Shown here one piece after another: positions 5,718 through 11,236 of a stretch of DNA of 11,236 nucleotides. The translations under genes and the position numbers were made by a program. The notes under the pieces are model-generated. The model was given only the letters and a program-made list of their open reading frames with translations. It searched no databases and was not told the DNA's origin. The number at the start of each line of letters is the position of its first letter. Position 1 is the stretch's first letter. The DNA is from JBFXAN01 sp050184225 (GTDB lineage: Bacteria; Chloroflexota; Dehalococcoidia; CAUJGQ01), in assembly GCA_050184225.1 (NCBI GenBank), contig JBFXAN010000201.1, positions 1-11,236 on the forward strand. The letters are read 5' to 3'.

Positions 5718-6710
5718 ATGAAGGTCAGCGCCAGCGTCCGGGCCGTGCAGGTGCCCGACGACAATCCGATGCACCCCCTCTTCACGACGATGTATCTGGT
5801 CGGCACCGACCAGGTACTGACGATCGATTCCGGCGAGGCGCTCGATCGCTATCAGTGGATGCTGCGTGGCTATCTGGCCGCCGTCGAACGGGCCGAAGTC
5901 GCGCTGATTGGGATCACGCATCATCACTTCGACCACAGCGGCAACCTCAAGTGGATGCACGAGATGTACAAGGCCGATGTGCTCGTCCACGACCGTGCGG
6001 TACCGTTGCTCGACGGCCGTCTCCCGGACGAGGGCGTCCGCACGCTCGGCGCGGATCAAAGCCTCGACCTGGGCGGCGGTGTCCGGCCGATGGTGCTCTT
6101 CACCCCCGGCCACAGCGTCGATTCGGTCTGCTACTACCTCGAAGACGAGGGCGTGCTCTTCTCCGGCGATACGATGCTCGGCAACAGCACGACCACCGTC
6201 GGCGACCTGTTCGACTACCGCGCCAGCCTCCAGCGGTTGCTCGAGCTGCCGAACCTGCAGGTGATCTGTCCCGGCCACGGCCCGCTGATCCACAACCCCC
6301 GCGAGCGCATCCAGGAGTACATCGACCATCGCGACATGCGCGAGCGCCAGATCCTCGATGCCCTCGCCGAAGGCGAGGCACAGACCTCGTGGGATATCAT
6401 GCTCAAGATCTACGGCGATGGCATCGACACGCGCCTGCGTCGCGCCGCCGACGGCAACGTGCAGACGCACCTGCGCAAGCTCGAACGCGAGGGCCGGCTG
6501 AAGACCTATCCCGGCACCCCGAAGGTGAAGAGCACCGAAGAAACCGCCAAGGAGGAAGAACACGCCCGCGAGCGTGAGGAGATCAAGACAAAGGCGAAAG
6601 AGATCGAGAAGGAGGAGCGTCAGGCCGCCCTCTTCGCCCAGGAGAATCCCCCCTCTGCCCAGTGGGAGGAGATGCCGCGCTACGAGTTGATCGGCACGCC
6701 GCGAGAGTGA
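5718..6710 (+). CDS. Metallo-beta-lactamase-fold hydrolase (LACTB2-like) with charged C-terminal tail
   Basis: The 330-residue protein contains the complete MBL-fold dimetal site: THHHFDH (H68, H70, D72, H73), H132 in TPGHSVDS, D151 in FSGDTMLG and H187 in CPGHGPLI. After the MBL core, residues 200-262 include DALAEGEAQTSWDIMLKIYG and HLRKLEREGRL, a winged-helix-like segment as in LACTB2-type proteins. Some of these are single-strand endoribonucleases; others are thioesterases or of unknown role. Residues 270-310 form a highly charged Lys/Glu-rich helix (possible coiled coil) and the tail ends PRYELIGTPRE. ATG 5718 has AAGGAG (5706-5711) 6 nt upstream; the open frame reaches back to 5571 but that part covers regulatory sequence. 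The product is likely cytoplasmic, as no signal peptide is seen. The stop lies only 10 bp from a truncated parE on the other strand. Confidence 0.88.
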   Translation: MKVSASVRAVQVPDDNPMHPLFTTMYLVGTDQVLTIDSGEALDRYQWMLRGYLAAVERAEVALIGITHHHFDHSGNLKWMHEMYKADVLVHDRAVPLLDGRLPDEGVRTLGADQSLDLGGGVRPMVLFTPGHSVDSVCYYLEDEGVLFSGDTMLGNSTTTVGDLFDYRASLQRLLELPNLQVICPGHGPLIHNPRERIQEYIDHRDMRERQILDALAEGEAQTSWDIMLKIYGDGIDTRLRRAADGNVQTHLRKLEREGRLKTYPGTPKVKSTEETAKEEEHAREREEIKTKAKEIEKEERQAALFAQENPPSAQWEEMPRYELIGTPRE

Positions 6711-6720
6711 CCACCGCCGG

Positions 6721-6765
6721 CTGGAGATCTCGGCGTGCCGGACGGGAGATGCGGTAGGCGCTCAC
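6721..6765 (-). pseudogene. ParE toxin remnant (first 14-15 codons only)
   Basis: A GTG at 6765 overlaps the parD TGA by four bases (GTGA), the usual parD-parE arrangement. It begins VSAYRISRPARRDL, which has the N-terminal look of ParE/RelE-superfamily toxins (Y-R-[IL]-S-x-x-A-x-R-D-L). After Leu14 the expected E-[ED]-I-W-x-Y-I helix does not follow. The frame instead runs into sequence antisense to the end of the hydrolase gene, as Q-P-A-V-V-T-L. The toxin body of about 85 residues is missing. This is read as a 3' deletion that fused the locus to the neighbouring convergent gene. The call rests on about 14 residues plus the overlap. Confidence 0.55.
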
Positions 6766-7022
6766 CGGTTGTGGCGGTTCGTGCGGCGGTTGCGGATTTC
6801 TTCGACGAACCCTTCACCGTCGATTGACTCTCCGCGTTCCATCGCGGCGATTCCCTCGCCTATCTCCCCCCGGAGTGCGTTGAGCCGCATCTGTCGTTCT
6901 TCCTCTCGTTCCTGCATGAGTCGGAGCGCCTCGCGCACGACCTCGCTGGCGGACCGGTACCGTCCTGAGGCGACGCGTTCGTTGATGAAATGCTCCATCT
7001 CCTCGGTGAGAGATACGTTCAT
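6762..7022 (-). CDS. ParD-family type II antitoxin, apparently orphaned
   Basis: This 86-residue protein has an N-terminal ribbon-helix-helix. NVSLTEEMEHFINERVASGRYRSASEVVREALRLM (2-36) is the classic ParD/CC2985 pattern, with the beta-strand MNVSLT, the GRY[RN]SASEVVREALR turn-helix and the following EEREEERQMRLNALRGEIGEGI helix that normally wraps the toxin. The C-terminus is charged. ParD binds and neutralises ParE and represses its own promoter. ATG 7022 is chosen because the RHH strand begins there and AGAGGA lies 7 nt upstream; the longer frame from 7094 would translate through a 25-bp palindrome. The downstream partner is reduced to a parE fragment, so the antitoxin appears to have lost its toxin. 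It follows the HPP gene by 79 bp on the same strand. Confidence 0.88.
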   Translation of the reverse strand: MNVSLTEEMEHFINERVASGRYRSASEVVREALRLMQEREEERQMRLNALRGEIGEGIAAMERGESIDGEGFVEEIRNRRTNRHNR

Positions 7023-7059
7023 GGTTCGATCCTCTCTTGCATCGTCAGGATCGACGCGA

Positions 7060-7084
7060 TAGCAAAGATTGACAATCGTTGCTA
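7060..7084. promoter_or_regulatory. 25-bp palindrome, probable parD operator
   Basis: Arms TAGCAAaGATTG and CAATCgTTGCTA around a central A give 11 of 12 matching pairs. On the minus strand it contains TTGTCA (7075-7070), a -35-like hexamer directed toward parD, whose start is 38 nt away. RHH antitoxins autoregulate by binding such palindromes, so ParD is the natural candidate ligand (inference). No clear -10 is visible. Confidence 0.5.
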
Positions 7085-7101
7085 CGTTCGTCATGGTCGC
7101 A

Positions 7102-7662
7102 TCAGCCGTCTTTCGAGCTCATCGATGCGGTGTCATCGCGGCTCCCTTGCGTGGCGTTGAGGCGGACGCGGCGGACGAATTCACCGCAGGCGCCGAGGAT
7201 CAGTACGCCGACGACCACCGCGATCACGTCGTGGAGCGTCGGTCGGAGGCCGCCGAGGGCGACGACGAGTGTCGTGGAGGCGGCGGGCGTCTGCGAGACG
7301 CGCAGCACCATCAGTCCGATGATCGTGCCGGCCATTGCCAGGGCCGCCGCCACGACGCGCTCGGCGCTCACTTCTTGCGTGATCACGGCGGTCGCGTCGG
7401 CGCCGACCAGCCAGACTGCCGCGAGTCCGGCGCCAAGTCCGATCAGATGACCGAGTACAACATCGCGGAAGCGGGCGGCTTGGTGACCGGGGAACTCGGC
7501 GATGACGAGCGCTGAAGGGCCAAGGCTGGGATAGAGCCACGGCTGATCGGCGATCACGCCGAACGTGCCCACGACCAGCACAAGCCCCACCGCCGTCAGT
7601 GGCGTCCAGAGGACGTTCGGGATCGCGGCCGGCCATTGTCGAATCCCCCGCAGGGACGGCAT
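7102..7662 (-). CDS. HPP-family integral membrane protein
   Basis: The 186-residue protein belongs to the HPP family (named for a His-Pro-Pro motif). It carries the family signatures WLYPSLGPSALVIAEFPGHQAARFRDVVLGHLIG (42-75) and SQTPAASTTLVVALGG (123-138); the latter has T-P-A-A-S where many members have H-P-P-A. Four to five membrane helices are visible at about 18-37, 41-55, 68-86, 102-120 and 144-161, followed by a polar, Ser/Asp-rich tail. Some HPP proteins are involved in nitrite transport; most are uncharacterised. ATG 7662 follows GGAG at about 9 nt. It starts 35 bp after the SMP-30-like gene stop on the same strand, so the two may be cotranscribed. Confidence 0.85.
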   Translation of the reverse strand: MPSLRGIRQWPAAIPNVLWTPLTAVGLVLVVGTFGVIADQPWLYPSLGPSALVIAEFPGHQAARFRDVVLGHLIGLGAGLAAVWLVGADATAVITQEVSAERVVAAALAMAGTIIGLMVLRVSQTPAASTTLVVALGGLRPTLHDVIAVVVGVLILGACGEFVRRVRLNATQGSRDDTASMSSKDG

Positions 7663-7697
7663 CGAGTGCTGCTCCGCTCCTGGGTGACAGTGGTGGA

Positions 7698-8597
7698 TTA
7701 CCCGGCGAAGTACGGCTCCGGCAGCCCGGCCACCCCCGGCCGTACGGCGAAGAGACTGCCGGAGAGCGGCGCCTGGGCGAGTTGCGCCGCGGTCATGTTC
7801 TGCCGGGACGAGGTGATGTAGAGGGTGTCCAGTTTCTCACCGCCGAACATGACACTGGTGGGTTGCGGCACCGGCATCTCGATCAGGTCCGTGACCGCGC
7901 CGGCGGGGCTGTAGCGCACGACCTGCCCGACGGCGTTGTGTACGCTCCAGACGCCGCCCTCGGCATCCACGGTCAGCCCGTCGGGAAAGGCGCCGTGGCT
8001 GTGGTCGATCGCGGCGAACTGCCGCCGGTTCGACACCTGCCCGGTGGCGATGTCGAAGTCGTAGGCGAAGATCGCGTAGCGGAAGCTCTCGCCGAAGTAG
8101 AAGATGCGGTTGTCGGGGCTCCATCCCAGTCCGTTGGCGCAGGCGACATCGCCCTGGATCGTGGTCAGCGTGTCGTCGGCGTTGAGGCGATAGAGGCTGC
8201 CGGCGGGGGCGTTCCAGTTGACGTCATCCATCGTGCCGGCCCAGAACCGGCCCTGCCGGTCGACCTTGCCGTCGTTGAAGCGATTGTTCGGCTTGTGCTG
8301 CTCCGGCGCCATCAACATGTCGAGCTTACCGGTCGCCGGGTCGTACAAGGCGAAGTTCTGGCGGAGCGTGAGCACCAGTCCGGCGTGCTCGCGCAACGCC
8401 ACGCAGGTCACTTCCTGGGGCAGGTCGAACGTCTCGTTGACGCCGGTCGTCGGATGATAGCGGTGGACCTTCTGCCCGAGAATGTCCACCCAGTAGAGCG
8501 CCTGTTCCCGTACCGACCAGACGGGCGATTCCCCAACGATCGCCTCGATCCGCAGCACGCACTCAACGGCATCGCCGGCAAAGGTCCGCGGGGTCAT
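7698..8597 (-). CDS. SMP-30/gluconolactonase/LRE-family protein
   Basis: The 299-residue protein is a six-bladed beta-propeller of the SMP-30/gluconolactonase family, whose enzymes hydrolyse sugar lactones with a single divalent metal. The likely metal ligands fall at family positions: E23 (GESPVW), N155 (CANGLGWSPDN) and D206 (FPDGLTVDAEGG). N108 (NNRFNDGKVDRQGRFWAGTM) is the additional substrate-pocket Asn. These compare with E18, N103, N154 and D204 in human SMP-30. No signal peptide is seen. ATG 8597 is chosen because AAGGAG (minus strand, 8612-8607) is 9 nt upstream; the in-frame GTG at 8606 abuts the SD and is too close. The gene lies downstream of a composite repeat and upstream of the HPP gene. 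The actual lactone is unknown. Confidence 0.92.
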   Translation of the reverse strand: MTPRTFAGDAVECVLRIEAIVGESPVWSVREQALYWVDILGQKVHRYHPTTGVNETFDLPQEVTCVALREHAGLVLTLRQNFALYDPATGKLDMLMAPEQHKPNNRFNDGKVDRQGRFWAGTMDDVNWNAPAGSLYRLNADDTLTTIQGDVACANGLGWSPDNRIFYFGESFRYAIFAYDFDIATGQVSNRRQFAAIDHSHGAFPDGLTVDAEGGVWSVHNAVGQVVRYSPAGAVTDLIEMPVPQPTSVMFGGEKLDTLYITSSRQNMTAAQLAQAPLSGSLFAVRPGVAGLPEPYFAG

Positions 8598-8627
8598 TGT
8601 CCACACTCCTTCCCGGTTAAGACACTA

Positions 8628-8792
8628 ACCACCAAGGCACCATACAAGGGCGAAGGCGCGTTTTGTCATCCTGAGCGGCAGCGAAGGATCTCGGTGGGCT
8701 CCTTACGTCCGAGATCCTTCACTTCGTTCAGGATGACAGCAATTGTCGCGATCACCCCATGTAGACGCTCATAGATGTGGCGCCTTGGTGGT
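8628..8792. repeat. Composite element: outer CACCAAGG-type inverted repeat
   Basis: ACCACCAAGGCACC (8628-8641) and GGCGCCTTGGTGGT (8779-8792) are 14-bp inverted arms with one mismatch, enclosing 137 bp. That interior contains a second, unrelated inverted repeat (8664-8738). The whole fills the space between the SMP-30-like gene start and the TPP-enzyme stop (8598-8804), which otherwise holds no gene. It looks like two palindromic repeats nested or inserted one in the other. Confidence 0.6.
8664..8738. repeat. Inner inverted repeat of the GTCATCCTGA type
   Basis: The left arm 8664-8694 runs TGTCATCCTGAGCG to GAAGGATCTCGG. The right arm 8709-8738 runs CCGAGATCCTTC to TTCAGGATGACA. They are reverse complements apart from a few mismatches and one extra base in the left arm, around a 14-nt loop. 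Short repeats with TGTCATCCTGAGCG..GAAGGATCT recur in many high-GC bacterial genomes (general knowledge; not searched here). The outward end ATGACA on the minus strand, 19 bp before TATGGT, could act as a weak promoter for the SMP-30-like gene. Confidence 0.75.
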
Positions 8793-8804
8793 GAAATTTC
8801 AACG

Positions 8805-10583
8805 CTAGAGCAGCGCGCCGGGCGCCGAGCGGAGCTCGTGGATCGTTTCGGCAAGGGCCTCCTTCATCACGGTCCAGCGATGGGGCTGGCCGCGGCGCAG
8901 CGAGTTGACCAGGCCGAGCGCCTGCTCCGTCGTGATCCGGCCGGGCATCGGCGGTTCGTTCGGATCGACGACCGCCTCGATCAGCGCCGGGCCGGGATGG
9001 GCGAATGCCTCGCGCAGCACCGACTCGGCCTTCGCCGGGTCGTCGAGGGTGTAGCCGGCGGCACCGCACGCCTTGGCGTAGGCGGCGAAGTCGATCGGCT
9101 GGAGTTCGACCGCGTACTCCGGATAGCCGAACTGGACGATCTGTTCCCAGCGCACCTGGTTCAGCGCGTTGTTCTTGACGATGATCACCTTGACCGGCAG
9201 GTTGTACTGGACCAGCGTCGCCATCTCGCCCATCAGCATCGTGAAGGCGCCGTCGCCGGCGACGCAGACCACCTGCCGTCCCGGCTGGGCGATCGCGGCG
9301 CCGACCGCATACGGCAGCGAGCAGGCCATCGTCGCCAGGAAGGTGCCGGTGAGCAGGAACTGCATCTGGTCGTGAAAGCGGACATGGCGCGCGATCCAGG
9401 TGGTGTCCGTGCCGGCGTCGCAGGTGACGATCGCGTCGTTGGCGAGCACCTTGTTCAGCTCGTGGAAGACGACCTGCGGCTTCATCGGGTGGTCCTGATT
9501 CGTGCCGCGCTCCTCCATCAGTCGGTTCCAGTGACCCATCCGCTCCTGCGCCTTCTCGAGGAAGCCGCGGTTGCTCTTGCGCTGGATCAGCGGCAGCAGG
9601 GCGCGCAGGATCGCGGCGCAGTCGCCGATCAGACCGACGTCGGCGGGGTGACGCAGGCCGATGCGGGTCGGGTCGATGTCGATCTGGATCGTCTTGGCCC
9701 GCTCCGGCTTCGGATAGAAGTCCATGTAGGGGAAGCCGCTGCCGGCGATGATCAAGGTATCGCACTCGCGCAGCGCATCGACCGAGGCCGAGGTGCCGAG
9801 CAGGCCAATGCCACCGGTGGTGAACGGGCTATCATCGGGGACCACCGCCTTGCCCAGCAGCGGCTTGATGATCGGGCCGGCGACGGCGTCGGCGAGTTGC
9901 AGCACTTCGTCGCGGGCGCCGAGGCAGCCCTGTCCCGCCATGATCGCGACGCGCGAGCCGGCGTTGATCGCGGCGGCGGCTTCTTGCAGCGCCTCCTGTC
10001 GCGGCAGCGCCGGAACGATCGGGAAGAGGTCACGCATCAGACGCGCCAGGGGGGTGCTGGCCTGGCTCTCCTCGCTGACCTGCTGGGTGAGGATGTCGCG
10101 GGGGATGTTGATATGGGCGACGGTGCGCCGGCTGAAGGCGCACTTGATCGCTTCGTCGATTACCCGCGGCAGGTTATCGGCGCTGGCGACACGTTCCGAG
10201 TAGCCCGCCACGTCGATGTAGAGGCGGTCGAGGGCGACCTCCTGCTGGTAGCGGGTGCCGATGAACTTGGACCAGGTCTGGCCCGTGATCGCCAGGACGG
10301 GCTGATCGCTGGCGTTGGCGTCGTAGAGCCCATTCGCGAGGTGGACGCCGCCCGGCCCCGACGTGGCCATGCAGACGCCGAGCTTGCCCGTCAGCTTGGC
10401 GTAGGCGCCGGCGGCGAAGGCGGCCGCCTCCTCGTGCCGCACCTGGATGAACCGGATGCCGTGCGGATTCTTGCGCATTACCTCGAAGATGTCGGCCAGC
10501 GCATCGCCGGCAAATCCGAAGATCGTGTCGACGCCCCAATCTTGCAGGCGCTCGACCAACACTTCAGCCGCGGTCTTTGCCAT
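8805..10583 (-). CDS. Thiamine-diphosphate enzyme, pyruvate oxidase/acetolactate synthase-like
   Basis: The 592-residue protein has the three-domain TPP-enzyme fold. The N-terminal PYR domain has the catalytic Glu in RHEEAAAF (E51) and the SGPGGVHLANGLYDA block (76-90). The central domain (about 195-340) carries AGSGFPYMDFYP and TIQIDIDPTRIG. The C-terminal PP domain has the TPP motif GDGAFTM (444-450) through KNN (471-473). The closing VDPNEPPMPGRITTEQALG resembles pyruvate oxidase/quinone-dependent pyruvate dehydrogenase (PoxB/YdaP) more than acetolactate synthase. A terminal amphipathic helix (MKEALAETIHELRSAPGALL) recalls the PoxB membrane-binding tail. The probable reaction is pyruvate oxidation to acetate and CO2 with FAD; substrate assignment is uncertain. 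ATG 10583 follows AAGGGG at about 7 nt. It is divergent from the glucoamylase gene. Confidence 0.88.
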   Translation of the reverse strand: MAKTAAEVLVERLQDWGVDTIFGFAGDALADIFEVMRKNPHGIRFIQVRHEEAAAFAAGAYAKLTGKLGVCMATSGPGGVHLANGLYDANASDQPVLAITGQTWSKFIGTRYQQEVALDRLYIDVAGYSERVASADNLPRVIDEAIKCAFSRRTVAHINIPRDILTQQVSEESQASTPLARLMRDLFPIVPALPRQEALQEAAAAINAGSRVAIMAGQGCLGARDEVLQLADAVAGPIIKPLLGKAVVPDDSPFTTGGIGLLGTSASVDALRECDTLIIAGSGFPYMDFYPKPERAKTIQIDIDPTRIGLRHPADVGLIGDCAAILRALLPLIQRKSNRGFLEKAQERMGHWNRLMEERGTNQDHPMKPQVVFHELNKVLANDAIVTCDAGTDTTWIARHVRFHDQMQFLLTGTFLATMACSLPYAVGAAIAQPGRQVVCVAGDGAFTMLMGEMATLVQYNLPVKVIIVKNNALNQVRWEQIVQFGYPEYAVELQPIDFAAYAKACGAAGYTLDDPAKAESVLREAFAHPGPALIEAVVDPNEPPMPGRITTEQALGLVNSLRRGQPHRWTVMKEALAETIHELRSAPGALL

Positions 10584-10649
10584 CAGTCACCCCTTTCACC
10601 TGTTCGTACACACTCGACCGATAGAACGTTCAGCCAGGCTCCACGGCGC

Positions 10650-10655
10650 ATTCTA
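10650..10655 (-). promoter_or_regulatory. Candidate -10 element for the TPP enzyme gene
   Basis: On the minus strand TAGAAT (10655-10650) matches TATAAT in 5 of 6 positions, 66 nt before the ATG at 10583. No good -35 is seen at 16-18 bp, so the call is weak. Confidence 0.2.
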
Positions 10656-10718
10656 AGGGATGGAGCGACGGAGATGGTACGTTGATAGCCGCACAGCACG
10701 CATGGTAACTATTGATGG

Positions 10719-10741
10719 CGCACAATGATTTATATTGTGCG
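10719..10741. promoter_or_regulatory. 8-7-8 palindrome in the divergent control region
   Basis: CGCACAAT (10719-10726) and ATTGTGCG (10734-10741) are perfect inverted arms around GATTTAT. The AT-rich centre overlaps TATATT (10731-10736), a -10-like hexamer toward the glucoamylase gene, and on the other strand TATAAA. The place and symmetry suggest a repressor site 45 bp before the glucoamylase GTG. No regulator gene is visible in the window. Confidence 0.5.
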
Positions 10742-10785
10742 ACTATGGCGGCCGTGGCACTCCATCCCATCTGGGAGCGCAGTTT

Positions 10786-11236
10786 GTGACCAGCACCTCA
10801 GCACAGTCCCCGCCCGGTTGGCCGGGTTTGCCGGCGCGCTGGACCTCGAGCGCCAAGAGCGGCGTCGGCTCGGCGATCACCGATGGCAGCCGAGTCTGGT
10901 TCACGCTCGGCCACGGCATCGTCAACGAGGTCTACTATCCGGGCGTCGATCAGGCGAACATCCGTGATCTTGGCCTGCTGGTAACCGACGGGACGGACTT
11001 CTTCTCGGAGGAAAAGCGGGATACGCGACAGTCGATCGAGCCGATTGGTCCCGGCGTTCCAGCCTTTCGCCTGACCAATACCTGCCTGGAGGGCCGCTAC
11101 CGGATTGAGAAGGTGGTATTTACTGATCCGCTCTGGGATGCCCTGGTGCAGCGTATCCTTTTCGAGCCGCTGGCCGGCACGGCCAGTGACTACCGCCTGT
11201 ATGCCCTGCTCGCACCGCACGTCGAGTACCTCGGAT
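10786..11236 (+). CDS. GH15 glucoamylase, N-terminal part (runs off the window)
   Basis: The frame is open from GTG 10786 to the window end, giving 150 residues. From residue 18, ARWTSSAKSGVG (17-28), SRVWFTLGHGIVNEVYYP (35-52) and GVDQANIRDLGLLVTDG (53-69) match the glucodextranase N-domain (beta-sandwich) that precedes the (alpha/alpha)6 catalytic domain of bacterial GH15 glucoamylases. These release glucose from the non-reducing ends of alpha-glucans. The catalytic Glu residues lie beyond the window. GGGAG (10773-10777) sits 8 nt before the GTG, and the frame is closed by TGA at 10726-10728, so no much longer start exists. The first 16 residues are Ser/Pro-rich and do not form a signal peptide, suggesting a cytoplasmic enzyme, perhaps for glycogen or trehalose-like glucan turnover. 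It is divergent from the TPP enzyme gene. Confidence 0.9.
   Translation, partial: MTSTSAQSPPGWPGLPARWTSSAKSGVGSAITDGSRVWFTLGHGIVNEVYYPGVDQANIRDLGLLVTDGTDFFSEEKRDTRQSIEPIGPGVPAFRLTNTCLEGRYRIEKVVFTDPLWDALVQRILFEPLAGTASDYRLYALLAPHVEYLG

Noticed and set aside
5565..6563. 332-residue minus-strand open frame opposite the MBL-fold gene
   Set aside because: The plus strand carries the complete MBL metal motifs; the opposite frame has shadow-type composition.
6762..7094. Longer 110-residue start for the antitoxin
   Set aside because: The additional 24 residues lack RHH character and would be encoded across the 25-bp palindrome; the ATG at 7022 has its own SD and begins the family strand.
7599..8774. 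391-residue plus-strand open frame
   Set aside because: It is antisense to the SMP-30-like gene, which has all family ligands; the frame runs through the composite repeat at its end, as spurious frames do.
10624..10631. GAACGTTC as a possible LexA/SOS box
   Set aside because: It is only an 8-bp palindrome; it lacks the GAAC-N4-GTTC spacing of Gram-positive-type SOS boxes and the flanking gene is not an SOS gene.
8775..10685. 636-residue open frame on the plus strand
   Set aside because: It is fully antisense to the well-supported TPP enzyme gene, with low-complexity Asp/Arg/His-rich translation and no domain signature.
1..11236. CRISPR array, tRNA or rRNA genes, complete insertion sequence
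   Set aside because: No regularly spaced direct repeats, cloverleaf/T-loop signatures or transposase domains were seen on either strand.

Overview
The window is GC-rich, densely coded bacterial DNA. The gene set suggests a Chloroflexota-type bacterium, possibly Thermomicrobia or Sphaerobacter-like. The pointers are a stand-alone N-terminal KdpD beside KdpC, a ribosomal protein S21 gene in high-GC DNA (Actinobacteria lack S21), a GH15 glucoamylase with a glucodextranase-type N domain, and several families of palindromic intergenic repeats. This placement is inferred from gene content, not from a database search.

Layout, left to right. (a) 1-1878: the end of a kdp potassium-ATPase operon on the + strand: a GC-rich palindrome, kdpC, then a short kdpD with only the sensor and USP domains. 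(b) 1879-2400: rpsU with a candidate extended -10 promoter, a leader of about 240 nt with hairpins, and a terminator-like stem-loop. (c) 2597-3230: a nitroreductase-family flavoprotein gene converging on a small GlsB/YeaQ-type membrane protein gene, with a 60-bp inverted repeat between them. (d) 3636-5012, minus strand: a metal-dependent amidohydrolase of unknown substrate, preceded by a perfect 26-bp inverted repeat whose arms are themselves hairpins. (e) 5224-6710: a small CxxC/membrane-anchor protein gene (-) divergent from a metallo-beta-lactamase-fold hydrolase gene (+), with two operator-like palindromes of matching layout between them. (f) 6721-7662, minus strand: an HPP-family membrane protein, a ParD-family antitoxin behind a near-perfect 25-bp palindrome, and what looks like the first 14 codons of a parE toxin cut off against the convergent hydrolase gene. 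(g) 7698-10583, minus strand: an SMP-30/gluconolactonase-like protein and a pyruvate-oxidase/acetolactate-synthase-like TPP enzyme, separated by a nested composite inverted-repeat element. (h) 10584-11236: a divergent control region with an 8-7-8 palindrome, then the start of a GH15 glucoamylase gene that runs off the window.

Most genes are ordinary housekeeping or metabolic genes, and I see no complete new defence or mobile system. The parts that deserve attention are the non-coding ones: the decayed parDE locus with an apparently intact operator, the paired operators at 5553-5620, and at least three unrelated palindromic repeat families, one of which appears to supply the kdpC ribosome-binding site. 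Long open frames antisense to kdpD, the hydrolase, the SMP-30 gene and the TPP enzyme are GC-codon-bias shadows and are not annotated.
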